Below are positions 23,595-32,615 of a DNA stretch of 64,000 nucleotides, in pieces. The notes beneath the pieces were generated by a model that saw only the letters and a program-made list of their open reading frames with translations, was not told the origin of the DNA and ran no database searches. The DNA comes from Vulcanimicrobiota bacterium (GTDB taxonomy: Bacteria > Vulcanimicrobiota > Xenobia > Xenobiales > JADMJV01): the NCBI GenBank assembly GCA_023447635.1, contig JAEXNA010000219.1, forward strand, positions 1-64,000, in the 5' to 3' direction. The position numbers and the translations under genes were made by a program. Each line of letters starts with the position of its first letter. The first letter of the stretch is position 1.

Positions 23595-25955
23595 ATGCCG
23601 TTGCTCCTCGGATCGCTCCTGCTCGTCCTCCTGACCGCCGTCTTCGCGACCGCCCTGCGGCGCTACGCCAGGGAGACCGACGCCGTCCTCCTGCTGCTGG
23701 CATCGCTTGGCGGGGCCAACGCCGTGCTGGTCCTGGGGGGCGCTCTGCTTCTCCCCTATCTCTCTCCGCCCGCCGCGCTGTCGGTGCTGGGAGCCAGCGC
23801 TCTTGCCGCCGGCCTGGGTATCGCTCGAGGCCGCGCTTGGCCCGCCCTGCTGCCTCGGCCCGACGCGCTGGCGCTGAACCTGGCAGGACTACCTGGAGCG
23901 ATCGGAACCGGCATCTTCGCGCTTTTCATCATGAGTGTCTCGCTCGGGGTGGAAGACGGTTTCTTCCTGCACACTTCGAACATGGGCCTGATCCTTTCTG
24001 GCTGGTACCCGCCGGTGAATTTTCTGGGAGAGCCGCTGCAGGGGCACTACGGAAAGGACCTGCACACCGCACTTCTGGCGCTTTGCCTGGACGTCTCCTT
24101 TCTCGACATGGAATGGATGGCCACCGTGGCCGTCCAGGTCTGGCACTTTGCCTTCCTCCTGAACTGGCTTCGCATCGAGGGAGGACGCCCGGCCTTCGGG
24201 CTGCTGGGCGCCTACTTCGCCTTCCTGGGCAGCGCTTTCGGCTCGCACCTGGGCTTGATCGACACCATCGCCAACAACAACGCGGTGGCCTACGCCACCG
24301 TCAGCCTGGCCAGCTACTTACTGCTCCGCTGGTGGCGCCAGGGCGGGACCGGAGCCGCGATCCTGGCCGGGACCGTGCTAGGCCTCGACGCCCTGGTCTA
24401 TGAGGTCCACTTTGGCCTTCTGGGGCTGTCCCTGTTTAGCTTCACCGTTCCCCGTCGCGAACGCTATCAGGGTTTTCTCCTTCTGGTCGCCGTGGCGGTC
24501 GGCCTGGCTGCCATCGAGGGCGGAGCGATCACTCATCTGGCCCGAAAAGCCGTGCTTGGCAGAGCCGCGCACCAGCAGGACGTCAGGAAGTCCTCCCAGA
24601 GCCAGAACGTAGAACTGAAGGTCCCCAAGGAACAGCCGTTCACGCTGCGCCTGGACAACCTTCGTCCCAGCCGCTTCTTCGAAACCAAGCTTCGACCAAC
24701 TGGCGCCTCCTTCACTCCCTCGCGCGAGGTCGTGCCGGTCTGGAGTGGGAGGATCCTCTCCTGCTTCTGGTATCCGGTCTGGCTGGCGCCCCTGGTCCTG
24801 GCCGTGGCGATACGACAGCGAAACTGGTTGGCGGGCTGGTTCTTTGCCCTGGGCGGCTATTCGATACTGACCCCATGCCTGGTCAGCTTCGGCTACTTCG
24901 ACGGAGAGACCGCCCGCTGGCTTTTCGGGGCCGCCTACGGTCTGTCGATGGCCTTTGCCATGACCCTGGCTCAGGGCTGGCAAGCTCCCCTCCCTCGCCG
25001 CTACGCCGCCGTCGCGCTGACCGGGCTGATGGTGGTCTTTCACTGGCCGGGACTCCGCTTGGAGGGGTCCGAGATGGCCAACGCCCTGGCCCATCCGGGC
25101 CAGCCGTTACCGAACGGCAGCCCCGGGGTGCCCCCGGGCGGCGGGCTCTGGCCCGGTCCCGAACGAAATCTGGCGCACCACTTCGGATTCCGCCCGGAAA
25201 ACTGGGCGGTCCTTGCCGAGCTTCGTCAGCGCTCGAAGGATCGCCAGGATCGCTACCTGGTCAGCTATCGGGACGAGACGCCGATCCAGGATGTCGAGCT
25301 CACCCCAGGCGGCCTGGTCAACCTGATCGGGCTTCAGACAGCCTTGAGCGGCCGGCTTCCCGCCGGAATCTCGGGCTCGCCGGAAAACCGCTGGAGCGCG
25401 CCGCTGTTCAGCCAGACGCTAGAGGCCCGAGCCTTCTGGAGCGATCCGCAAGCCTGGAGATTAGACCGCCTCAAGACCCGCTGGCTGATCGTCGACGAGC
25501 GGGTCGTCTCGACCGCATCGCTCGCTCAACTGGCTGCCGCCAAAGAGGTTTTCCGTGCCGGAGAGCTCTCGCTGTGGCAGGTCGCGTTGGAGAATCCGTC
25601 TCCACCCACGCCCTGGGCGCCGCTCCGGCGCCTGACAGCCACCCACGGCATGGATAAAGCGTGGGAACCGAGGAAGCCGTTGGAGTTGACCTGTCAGGCC
25701 CTGGCCGATCAGGAGGGAACCGCCGAGATCGAGTTTCGCTACCTTGCTCAGGAGAGCGGTGAGGCAAGCCATGCGAGCGACCCGATGGTGGACCGTCTGA
25801 TCTTGACTTCGGCCAGAAACCAGGTCCCCGTTCACCTCATTGGACCCAGCTTCCCCGGTCGCTACCGGCTGGAATGGCGACAGTCCGGTTCCCAGGGGTG
25901 GGCCCCGCTCGGCGAACTTCTCTTCGAAGAGCAGACCTCGCCTTCGAAAGGCTAG
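23595..25955 (+). CDS. GT-C-like polytopic membrane protein, paralogue 1
   Basis: 786 residues with about twelve membrane helices in the first 500 and a soluble beta-rich C-terminus. After helix 3 the external loop reads VEDGFFLHTSN..., GWYPPVNFLGEPLQGHYGKDLHT; further on are LIDTIANNNAVAYA, YEVHFGLLGLSL and FGYFDGETARWLFGAA. The same block order recurs in the two other large membrane proteins of the window (55872 and 63363). The acidic residues in the first external loop fit the GT-C glycosyltransferase fold, so it probably transfers a sugar from a lipid-linked donor to an external acceptor. The substrate is unknown. It is convergent with X2, 16 bp apart. Confidence 0.78.
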   Translation: MPLLLGSLLLVLLTAVFATALRRYARETDAVLLLLASLGGANAVLVLGGALLLPYLSPPAALSVLGASALAAGLGIARGRAWPALLPRPDALALNLAGLPGAIGTGIFALFIMSVSLGVEDGFFLHTSNMGLILSGWYPPVNFLGEPLQGHYGKDLHTALLALCLDVSFLDMEWMATVAVQVWHFAFLLNWLRIEGGRPAFGLLGAYFAFLGSAFGSHLGLIDTIANNNAVAYATVSLASYLLLRWWRQGGTGAAILAGTVLGLDALVYEVHFGLLGLSLFSFTVPRRERYQGFLLLVAVAVGLAAIEGGAITHLARKAVLGRAAHQQDVRKSSQSQNVELKVPKEQPFTLRLDNLRPSRFFETKLRPTGASFTPSREVVPVWSGRILSCFWYPVWLAPLVLAVAIRQRNWLAGWFFALGGYSILTPCLVSFGYFDGETARWLFGAAYGLSMAFAMTLAQGWQAPLPRRYAAVALTGLMVVFHWPGLRLEGSEMANALAHPGQPLPNGSPGVPPGGGLWPGPERNLAHHFGFRPENWAVLAELRQRSKDRQDRYLVSYRDETPIQDVELTPGGLVNLIGLQTALSGRLPAGISGSPENRWSAPLFSQTLEARAFWSDPQAWRLDRLKTRWLIVDERVVSTASLAQLAAAKEVFRAGELSLWQVALENPSPPTPWAPLRRLTATHGMDKAWEPRKPLELTCQALADQEGTAEIEFRYLAQESGEASHASDPMVDRLILTSARNQVPVHLIGPSFPGRYRLEWRQSGSQGWAPLGELLFEEQTSPSKG

Positions 25956-25990
25956 AGGGCCGCTCCCAGGCCTAGAGGGCTGCTCCTAAG
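25951..25990. repeat. 20-bp tandem duplication across the stop codons of two convergent genes
   Basis: GCTAGAGGGCCGCTCCCAGG is followed immediately by CCTAGAGGGCTGCTCCTAAG. The first copy holds the stop codon of the GT-C-like gene and the second, on the other strand, holds the stop of X2. This looks like a small slippage duplication. Confidence 0.6.
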
Positions 25991-28900
25991 ATCACGACGG
26001 TCACGAAGATGAACCAGGCGACCCCGGTTACCACCTTGCGGGCGGTGGGGTTGAAGAACAGATCGTCGAGACGCTGACTCAGAGACATCTCCTGATAGTA
26101 CATCGAGGCCAGATTCAAACCGAGGAAGTACAGATACTGGCCTCGGAAACTCAGCACCGGGAAGTCGGCACTGATTGAGAACAGATTATGGAATACCGGA
26201 GTGAACATCCCTATCCCCATCAGGATCGAAGGAAGAATCATGATCGGCATCTTTCGCTTCTCGAGAAGCTCCTGAGTGCTGGGAGGAAACAGCCGGTAGG
26301 CTCTACCCACCATGACCGGAACGAAGCCCGCCACGAAGAGGGAGAGCACCCCAACCGCCTGGGCCGCGGCGACCACCTCGGAGTAGGCGTCCGGCGCCTC
26401 TCTGACCAGCCGCAGATGCCCATATCCTTCGCCGATCATCTGAACCAGAACGGAATGGATGAATCGCGATAAGCCGTGGAACGCAACCACCAAAAGGGTC
26501 ATCCAGAACGCTACCGGAGCCAACAGCAGCGCCATTCCCGACTTGGTTCCGATGGTGACCGCGCGCGCTTGCCCGATCATTTCATAGACCGAAATCGAGC
26601 GCTCTTCGTGGGCCGCCTTAAGGAAGATGAACGCCTCGTGGGTGTCAGGCAAGTTCTCGGTGTCTACCCAGTAGGACAACTGAACCTTGTTACCACGGAA
26701 TCGCGGCGGATCGACCTCGATGCAGTCGTCGGTTGACGAGGCCACCCCCGAAAGAGTTCCCCCGCCGGCATTGGTCAGAATGATATAGCCAGCGGCGCAC
26801 TTCTTCCCTTTCGAGTTTGGCCGCTCTCCGATCAGCTCGACACGATGGACCAGGAACGGCCGCTCTCGAGCGGCTTCCTCCGGGCTCTTCTTGCGCGCCG
26901 GGGCGTCGACCAGGTCGTCCTCGAAAGCCAGGTCCGGCGGGGGCAGTTCGGGCGCCTCGATGTCGGGCACCTCATCGGCTCCCGGCCGGATGTAGAAGGT
27001 GTATTCTGGCTCGACCAGTTCCAGGTAGAAGTCCAGATACTCGATGATGAGTTCCGTCTTACCATCGGATTCAGGCGGCTCTTCGTGGTGAGTGGCTTCG
27101 CGGAAAAACTCTCCCGCCATCGCCAGCCAGTCCTGCAGCGTCGGCAAAAAACGCTCGAGCTCTCGCTTCGAGCGAGCGGGATGGGATAGCACTCCTTCTC
27201 CGGCTTTAAGCGAACAGAACTCGGCCAGGTTCTGCATCTTCGACGACGGATCGGCGTCGAGGGCTAACAGACGAGAGTGAGCCCCGGTGGGCTTTTCGGA
27301 ATGCGAGAAGTCTTCCGTGTAGTAGAAGACGCTACGCACGGCCTGTCCCAACTTTTCGTCGCTGTCGTGACCGATCGAGCGCAAGGCCAGGATCAAGAGC
27401 TTCTCGCAGTCGTGAATAGAGAGACTCTGCTGGGCCAACTGCTCGGCTTCCGGAGGGAGCGTGCCCAGTTGACGGAACGCCGCAGCCGCTAACCCCGCGA
27501 AGTACCGGGTAAGGTAGTCCAGGGCATCGCGCAGCGACACACAGGACTCGATCGGATCGCCCAGGCGCAAATAGAGATCCATACGCGTCAGGATCCGGTG
27601 AAGCACCTTGGGCGACCCCTTGGGGATCTCGATCGACTCTCGGATCAGCGGCTTGGCCGTGGTGCTGCCGGGCTCGAGTTCGACCGCCTCTCCCTCGGGC
27701 CGAGGGTTGTTCAGCCAGAGCACGTAGCCCGGTTCGCCGATCTCGACGAAACGGTCACCGATGCGCAGGCTAAATTCGACGTAGCCTTCCTTCTTCGGCT
27801 CGTTGAAGAAGTGCTCGGTGCTTTGCAGATAGCCGCCCATCGCGACCAACCATTCGCGCAGGGTAGTGACGTGCTTCTCGAACTCGACCTTGCAGACTTC
27901 CGGGTCCTCTAGCTCTCCGTAACCGGGTTCGAGTTGGCACCAGCCCGACAGCTGTCCGTTGAGGGCTAGAATCTCGGTGTGCCAACGCGGCACGAACTCG
28001 AACAGTTCGTTGCGCCGGTAGAAGATGTTGATCACCGTCTTGGCAGCCAGGGAATCCGGCATACGACGCAGCGACTCGAGACAGACGTTGAGCAGCTTTT
28101 CCGAGGCCGAGATCGACTGGTCGTTGTCGATGTAAGGCAGCGCCGACTTGGGCAGGGTGCCCAGCTCTTCGCAGACTTTGGCGGTAACGCCGGCAAAGTA
28201 GCGAATCAAAAACTCCAGAGCGTTGCGTAGCTCGAGGCAGCCGGCCACCGCATTTTCGGCCTGCATGGCCGAAGCCAAACGGTCGAGGATGGCGGTCAGA
28301 TAGCTGGGCGCCTTCTGGGGAACGAAAAAGTAGAGGGGCCGTTCATACAGCGAGACGGGTACATCGATCTCTTTGTCCGGAATACAGAGAGGGCAGGACG
28401 AGACCTCGATGCGCTTCCCCGCCGTCAGCGTCTGGTTACCCAGTTGGACTTTCAGGCTCTGATGCCCGTCCTGGGTGGTCCTTTCGGAAACGATGGCCGC
28501 GTGGGTGAAAAGGGCCGCCGAAGACTCCAGCCATTCCCGCAGGTAAGGGATGTAATGGCGAACCTCTTCCACGCACTTCTTGCGGATCGGGATCTGGGCC
28601 GCCATGAACTTGTCCAGCGACATCGTGCCGCGGCGAGGCTTGCCACCGATCTCTAGCAGGCGAGCAAACTTCTTGGGAGCGCCCCCTTCAAAGAAGCAGT
28701 CGATCAGGGCGCGGACTTCTGGCAGGTCCGCGGGAGCGTCGTGCTGCAAGAACTCGACGCCCTTGCGGATCGCCTCGACCGCCTCGGCGGTGTCGCCCCG
28801 ATCGCGGTAGTTGAACTTCAGCTCGCCAAAGACCGACGCCACGCCCTCGACCAGGTCGGCCGTGTAGGCCGCCAGGAAAGCAAACGCCTTCTTCAGGACG

Positions 28901-29034
28901 CGGAGAGATGTTCCCGGAGCGTCCTGATCCAAAGAGTCGTTGAGCTCATCGAGAATATGCTCGAGATGTGAAGGGGAGCCTGGAGGCAAGCTTCGCACAC
29001 CAAGCTCTTTTGCTGTTAATACAACCTCAGCCAT
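25972..29034 (-). CDS. X2: large membrane protein of unknown family, paralogue of X1
   Basis: About 1020 residues from the ATG at 29034; this start matches that of X1 (MAxxxxLTAxELGV), whereas an upstream GTG adds four residues. It has three similar helical modules (about 20-150, 260-390, 475-610; each with an LDxL...LR.AL.FL.RYFAG-like core), each followed by a short beta module (e.g. VEFSLRIGDRFVEIGEPGY). Next come an Ig-like domain (about 740-835, NAGGGTLSGVASSTDDCIEV) and four or five membrane helices. It is similar to X1 end to end. Downstream of oleD (118-bp gap) on the same strand, so probably part of the same locus. The N-terminal ~840 residues are likely cytoplasmic, since no signal peptide is seen. 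Confidence 0.85.
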   Translation of the reverse strand: MAEVVLTAKELGVRSLPPGSPSHLEHILDELNDSLDQDAPGTSLRVLKKAFAFLAAYTADLVEGVASVFGELKFNYRDRGDTAEAVEAIRKGVEFLQHDAPADLPEVRALIDCFFEGGAPKKFARLLEIGGKPRRGTMSLDKFMAAQIPIRKKCVEEVRHYIPYLREWLESSAALFTHAAIVSERTTQDGHQSLKVQLGNQTLTAGKRIEVSSCPLCIPDKEIDVPVSLYERPLYFFVPQKAPSYLTAILDRLASAMQAENAVAGCLELRNALEFLIRYFAGVTAKVCEELGTLPKSALPYIDNDQSISASEKLLNVCLESLRRMPDSLAAKTVINIFYRRNELFEFVPRWHTEILALNGQLSGWCQLEPGYGELEDPEVCKVEFEKHVTTLREWLVAMGGYLQSTEHFFNEPKKEGYVEFSLRIGDRFVEIGEPGYVLWLNNPRPEGEAVELEPGSTTAKPLIRESIEIPKGSPKVLHRILTRMDLYLRLGDPIESCVSLRDALDYLTRYFAGLAAAAFRQLGTLPPEAEQLAQQSLSIHDCEKLLILALRSIGHDSDEKLGQAVRSVFYYTEDFSHSEKPTGAHSRLLALDADPSSKMQNLAEFCSLKAGEGVLSHPARSKRELERFLPTLQDWLAMAGEFFREATHHEEPPESDGKTELIIEYLDFYLELVEPEYTFYIRPGADEVPDIEAPELPPPDLAFEDDLVDAPARKKSPEEAARERPFLVHRVELIGERPNSKGKKCAAGYIILTNAGGGTLSGVASSTDDCIEVDPPRFRGNKVQLSYWVDTENLPDTHEAFIFLKAAHEERSISVYEMIGQARAVTIGTKSGMALLLAPVAFWMTLLVVAFHGLSRFIHSVLVQMIGEGYGHLRLVREAPDAYSEVVAAAQAVGVLSLFVAGFVPVMVGRAYRLFPPSTQELLEKRKMPIMILPSILMGIGMFTPVFHNLFSISADFPVLSFRGQYLYFLGLNLASMYYQEMSLSQRLDDLFFNPTARKVVTGVAWFIFVTVVILGAAL

Positions 29035-29152
29035 CGTAAAAGGCACGCCACAGACGGCGTGGCTGACCTACCGCTTTCTCGATACCCCGGAAAAGAAACC
29101 CACTAAAGACGGCGGTTCTCCTCGCGCGGAGCGAATCCCCCTAAAATAAGGG

Positions 29153-30136
29153 CTAGTGCTGGAACTGTTGCTCGAAGGGAGAATAGGGATCGACTACCGG
29201 GGTATATCCCAGTCGTTGGCGGGCTTGCTCGATCGAGTAGGTGTGCGAGCACCCTAGTTGCAGGGCGGAAAAGCGAGTCAGCCGCGGCTCGCCGGAAAGG
29301 CGGAGAAGTCGGTAGAGCCACTGCAGTCCGGTTCCCAACAGCACGGCCTTACGAAGGCCCAGGGAAAGTCGAACTCCTGGCAGCCCTTTCCAGGCCAGCA
29401 CCTGCTCCAACCAGTCCCATAACAGGACCGGTTGGCCCGAGGTGATGAAATAGGGGCGCCCCCAGATTTCGGCGTCCTCGCGCCGGTCGAGAGCGGCCAG
29501 ATGAGCGGCCACCGTATCGGCGATATGGGTGACGTCGACCCGGTTGAGCCCGTCGCCCACCCGAATCAAACCCGAACGTGACGCCGCCGCCTCGAACACT
29601 CGAGGGAGCAGATGGGGGTCTCCCGGTCCGTAGATAAGATGCGGGCGCAGCGCCAGCGTTTGCAAAGCCCCGTCTCCGTGAGCAGCCAGCACGGCTTTTT
29701 CCGACAAGATCTTCGTCATGCAGTACGGGTTCAGCGGCGCTCGAGAATAGGGGGTGGTCTCATCGATGTCGACTTCCGAGTGCCCTGAGAAGGTGACCGA
29801 CGGGGACGAGGTGTGAACGAAATATCGAACCGTGTTCTGCCGTGCCGACGCAAGCAGATTCTCCGTGGCCACCACGTTGGCGTCGTGATAGTCGCTGTAG
29901 GCGCCCCAAATTCCGGCTTTCGCGGCGGTGTGAAAGATCAGGTCGACCCCTTCGCCCAGAGGCAGAACCGCCTCCCGGTCTCGCAAGTCGACCCGGGCCA
30001 CGGTCACCCCCAGCGCTTCCAGGTCGGGGGCCGGGCGACGGGCCGTCGCGATCACCTCGTGGCCTCCCCTCTCGACCAGGGCCCTGGTCAGAGCCCCGCC
30101 CAGGAACCCCTGACCTCCGCTGACCAGGATCCTCAA
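29153..30136 (-). CDS. oleD: OleD: NAD(P)H-dependent 2-alkyl-3-ketoalkanoate reductase
   Basis: 327 residues from a TTG at 30136 that overlaps the oleC stop by 4 bp (TTGA). An extended short-chain reductase: nucleotide-binding ILVSGGQGFLGGALTRAL at the N-terminus, catalytic HTSSPSVTFSGHSEVD and YCMTK (YxxxK, about residue 145). The HTSSPSV stretch is typical of OleD and related 3-beta-hydroxysteroid dehydrogenase-like proteins. In the Ole pathway OleD reduces the 2-alkyl-3-keto acid formed by OleA to the 3-hydroxy acid that OleC then lactonises. It is the last of three translationally coupled ole genes. Confidence 0.9.
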   Translation of the reverse strand: MRILVSGGQGFLGGALTRALVERGGHEVIATARRPAPDLEALGVTVARVDLRDREAVLPLGEGVDLIFHTAAKAGIWGAYSDYHDANVVATENLLASARQNTVRYFVHTSSPSVTFSGHSEVDIDETTPYSRAPLNPYCMTKILSEKAVLAAHGDGALQTLALRPHLIYGPGDPHLLPRVFEAAASRSGLIRVGDGLNRVDVTHIADTVAAHLAALDRREDAEIWGRPYFITSGQPVLLWDWLEQVLAWKGLPGVRLSLGLRKAVLLGTGLQWLYRLLRLSGEPRLTRFSALQLGCSHTYSIEQARQRLGYTPVVDPYSPFEQQFQH

Positions 30137-31716
30137 GACCGATGTCTCTTGGCCCAGACGCTGAGCTCTTCTCGGTGAATCTTGGCGTTATGACGCGGGT
30201 CCACCGGCAGAGCCGGGTGGAACATGACCTGGGTGATCCCCGCGTAGGTAGGCACCTGATGGAGTAGCGCCAGGCACTCCCGCGCCAGAACTTCGTCCCG
30301 CGAGCGGGAGCCCGCTCGCTTTTCAACCACCAGGACAGGGCGTTCACGGCCGTCGACTAAGGCGACGCGTTCGACTTCGGGGTGGGGCAGGACCAGCGCC
30401 TCGCCGGGAAGCGGATAGATCGGCTCTAAACCGGGACGTATAGGCGGCACCGTATGACTTTTTCGGCCGACCAGCCAGAGGCGTCCGAGGTCATCAAAGT
30501 AGGCCAGGTCGCCCATCAGATGCCAGACCCCTTGCTCGCTGATCACTTTGCTTACCGCCGTCGCCTCGGGCTTGCGGAAATAAGCTTCGGTCACGACCGG
30601 TCCCCGCACCGCGACTTCTCCTACTGCCCCGGCCGGCAGCGGTTCGACGCTGCGGTTTTCCGGGTCGCCGCCCTCGCTGTCGACCACCCGGACCTCGTTG
30701 AGGTTCAGCGGTCGGCCCACGCAAAGCCCCGCTCCCTGGTGGTTGCGAGCGGTTTTGGTCGTCAGCAGTTCGGACGCCTCGATGTCCGTCACGGGAAGCG
30801 CCTCGGTGGCCCCGTACGGAGTGTGGATCTTGGCGTTAGGCGCAATCTGCTGCCAGCTTTCGATAAAATCGAACGGGATCGGCGCCCCGAAAGTGATCAA
30901 ACGACGAACCGTGGGAAGCGTGATCTTCCGACGCAGGCATTCGGCGGCCACGCGTTTCCAGATGGCCGGGGAGCCTTGCAGAGAGGTCACTCCGTGCTCA
31001 TGGATCTGAGCCACCAGTTCGCCCGGGCGGCACTGCGCCGGTCGACTCGGGTCCAGTGCGGGGACGACTCCGGTGACTCCGAGCGCGGCCGAGAAAAGTC
31101 CGAACAGAGGGAAGCCGGGCAGATCGATATCGTCGTCACGGAACTGATAGACGTCCCGCAAAACTTCCACCTGGCGACAGAAAATGCCGTGGGTGTAAAC
31201 CACCCCTTTGGCCGGTCCCGTGCTGCCCGAGGTAAAGAGCACCGCCGCCATACCCGAAGCCGACGCCTCGGCAACGGGAACCTGAGCGTCCAGGCTGCCC
31301 CGACGCAGGTCGGGCACTTCGGGGAAGTGCCCCCAGCAAGCCATCACCTTGACGGTACGAAACGGCTTCGGCGCCAGTCGGCGCAGAGCGAAAGCGCGAG
31401 GGATCCCGAGCAGCGCTTCGGGCTTGACCTCGTCCACTACCTTGAGAAATCGGCCCAGCCCCATACCAGGGTCGATCAGAATCGGCACCACTCCGATCTT
31501 GAAAAGGGCAAACACGCTGGCCACGAATTCTGCCGAGTTCCGCATCAACACCAAACAGGTGACGCCTGGCTCGAAGCCGATTTTGCGAAGGCGACATGCC
31601 TGCCGGTCGACCTCGCCCCAAAGCCGGGCGAAGGTGAAGCGTCGGGACTTATCGACCAGCGCCAGGCTGTTGGTTCGAGAACGCGCGGTCTGTTCGAAGA
31701 TCTCGACGATATTCAA
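30133..31716 (-). CDS. oleC: OleC: AMP-forming ligase, beta-lactone synthetase
   Basis: 527 residues from a TTG at 31716 overlapping the oleB stop by 4 bp. Adenylating-enzyme motifs: LFTSGSTGPAKGVVYTH (about 165-180), TPYGATEALP, and GDLAYFDDLGRLWLVGRK near the C-terminus. The stretch DLPGFPLFGLFSAALGVTGVVP with a later ALDPSRPA is the pattern of OleC rather than of acyl-CoA ligases. OleC activates the 3-hydroxy acid with ATP and closes a cis-beta-lactone. The order oleB-oleC-oleD matches known ole operons, but without oleA in front. Confidence 0.93.
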   Translation of the reverse strand: MNIVEIFEQTARSRTNSLALVDKSRRFTFARLWGEVDRQACRLRKIGFEPGVTCLVLMRNSAEFVASVFALFKIGVVPILIDPGMGLGRFLKVVDEVKPEALLGIPRAFALRRLAPKPFRTVKVMACWGHFPEVPDLRRGSLDAQVPVAEASASGMAAVLFTSGSTGPAKGVVYTHGIFCRQVEVLRDVYQFRDDDIDLPGFPLFGLFSAALGVTGVVPALDPSRPAQCRPGELVAQIHEHGVTSLQGSPAIWKRVAAECLRRKITLPTVRRLITFGAPIPFDFIESWQQIAPNAKIHTPYGATEALPVTDIEASELLTTKTARNHQGAGLCVGRPLNLNEVRVVDSEGGDPENRSVEPLPAGAVGEVAVRGPVVTEAYFRKPEATAVSKVISEQGVWHLMGDLAYFDDLGRLWLVGRKSHTVPPIRPGLEPIYPLPGEALVLPHPEVERVALVDGRERPVLVVEKRAGSRSRDEVLARECLALLHQVPTYAGITQVMFHPALPVDPRHNAKIHREELSVWAKRHRS

Positions 31717-32615
31717 GGAAAGGCGGCCTCGATCTCGGCGATCACGCGCTCCGGCGCTTCCTCCGTCAGCAGATGGCCGCAGTCAGGATAGCTGCGCCCC
31801 CGAGCGTGGGGGAAGAAGTCGAAGAAGCGGGTCATGAAGTGAGGGGTGAAGACCCAGTCCTTCTCGCCCCAGAGCAGCAGGGTGGGAAGCTCTTTGAGCT
31901 TCTCCAGGTTTTCCTCGACCCGGGTCAGTTCGGCATAGGAGGGGTGCGCTTCGTCGAGCGGGATGTCGGCCACGAAACGATAGGTGGCGATGCGACTGGC
32001 CCATGAATCGTAAGGTAACAGGAAGCCTTGCTTGGCCGCCGGGGTGATCCGGTCGGGATCGGCCGCGCCCAGGGTCGGGGTCAGCCCCGCAAAAGCGTTG
32101 AAGCCGCGAATCAGCAGTTGGCCCACGCTGGCCGTCCGCGCGACCTTGAGCAACCAGGGCATCCGCTGGCTGCGGAAGGCCGCCGTGTTGCCGATCACCA
32201 GTTGAGAGAAACGCTCCGGATGGCGCCCAGCGACGCCCAGGCCGATGGCCCCGCCCCAATCGTGCACCATCAGACGGATGTTCTTCAGGTCGAGATGGAG
32301 CACCAACTCTTCGAGATGGTCGATATGCTGCTCCAGGCGATACTCGAAGTCCTGAGGCTTATCCGAGAGACCACAGCCGATGTGGTCACAGGCGACGGTT
32401 CGCATGCGATCGGAAAAATGGGCCAGCGGCTTTCGGTAGTAAAACGACCAGGTCGGGTTGCCGTGCACGAAGAGAAACGGCTGACCTTCTCCCTGGTCGA
32501 CATAATGCATGGTGTGTCCCGAACGCAGCCGATAGAACTTGGACTCGAAGGGGTACTCTTCTCTGACGGCCGGAGGCAGAGTGGAGGCAGCGCCTCCCGG
32601 GTTAGTAACGGTCAC
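31713..32615 (-). CDS. oleB: OleB: alpha/beta-hydrolase, beta-lactone decarboxylase
   Basis: 300 residues from a GTG at 32615, overlapping the X1 stop by 4 bp. Haloalkane-dehalogenase-like alpha/beta-hydrolase: HGNPTWSFYYR oxyanion region, nucleophile Asp in LMVHDWGGAIG (about residue 118), acid LLLWGEKDWVF and His in YPDCGHLLTEEAPE. OleB proteins use this Asp to open the beta-lactone from OleC and release CO2, giving a cis-olefin. Family membership alone would also allow a haloalkane dehalogenase or epoxide hydrolase, but the tight coupling to oleC and oleD makes OleB the best call. Confidence 0.9.
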   Translation of the reverse strand: MTVTNPGGAASTLPPAVREEYPFESKFYRLRSGHTMHYVDQGEGQPFLFVHGNPTWSFYYRKPLAHFSDRMRTVACDHIGCGLSDKPQDFEYRLEQHIDHLEELVLHLDLKNIRLMVHDWGGAIGLGVAGRHPERFSQLVIGNTAAFRSQRMPWLLKVARTASVGQLLIRGFNAFAGLTPTLGAADPDRITPAAKQGFLLPYDSWASRIATYRFVADIPLDEAHPSYAELTRVEENLEKLKELPTLLLWGEKDWVFTPHFMTRFFDFFPHARGRSYPDCGHLLTEEAPERVIAEIEAAFP

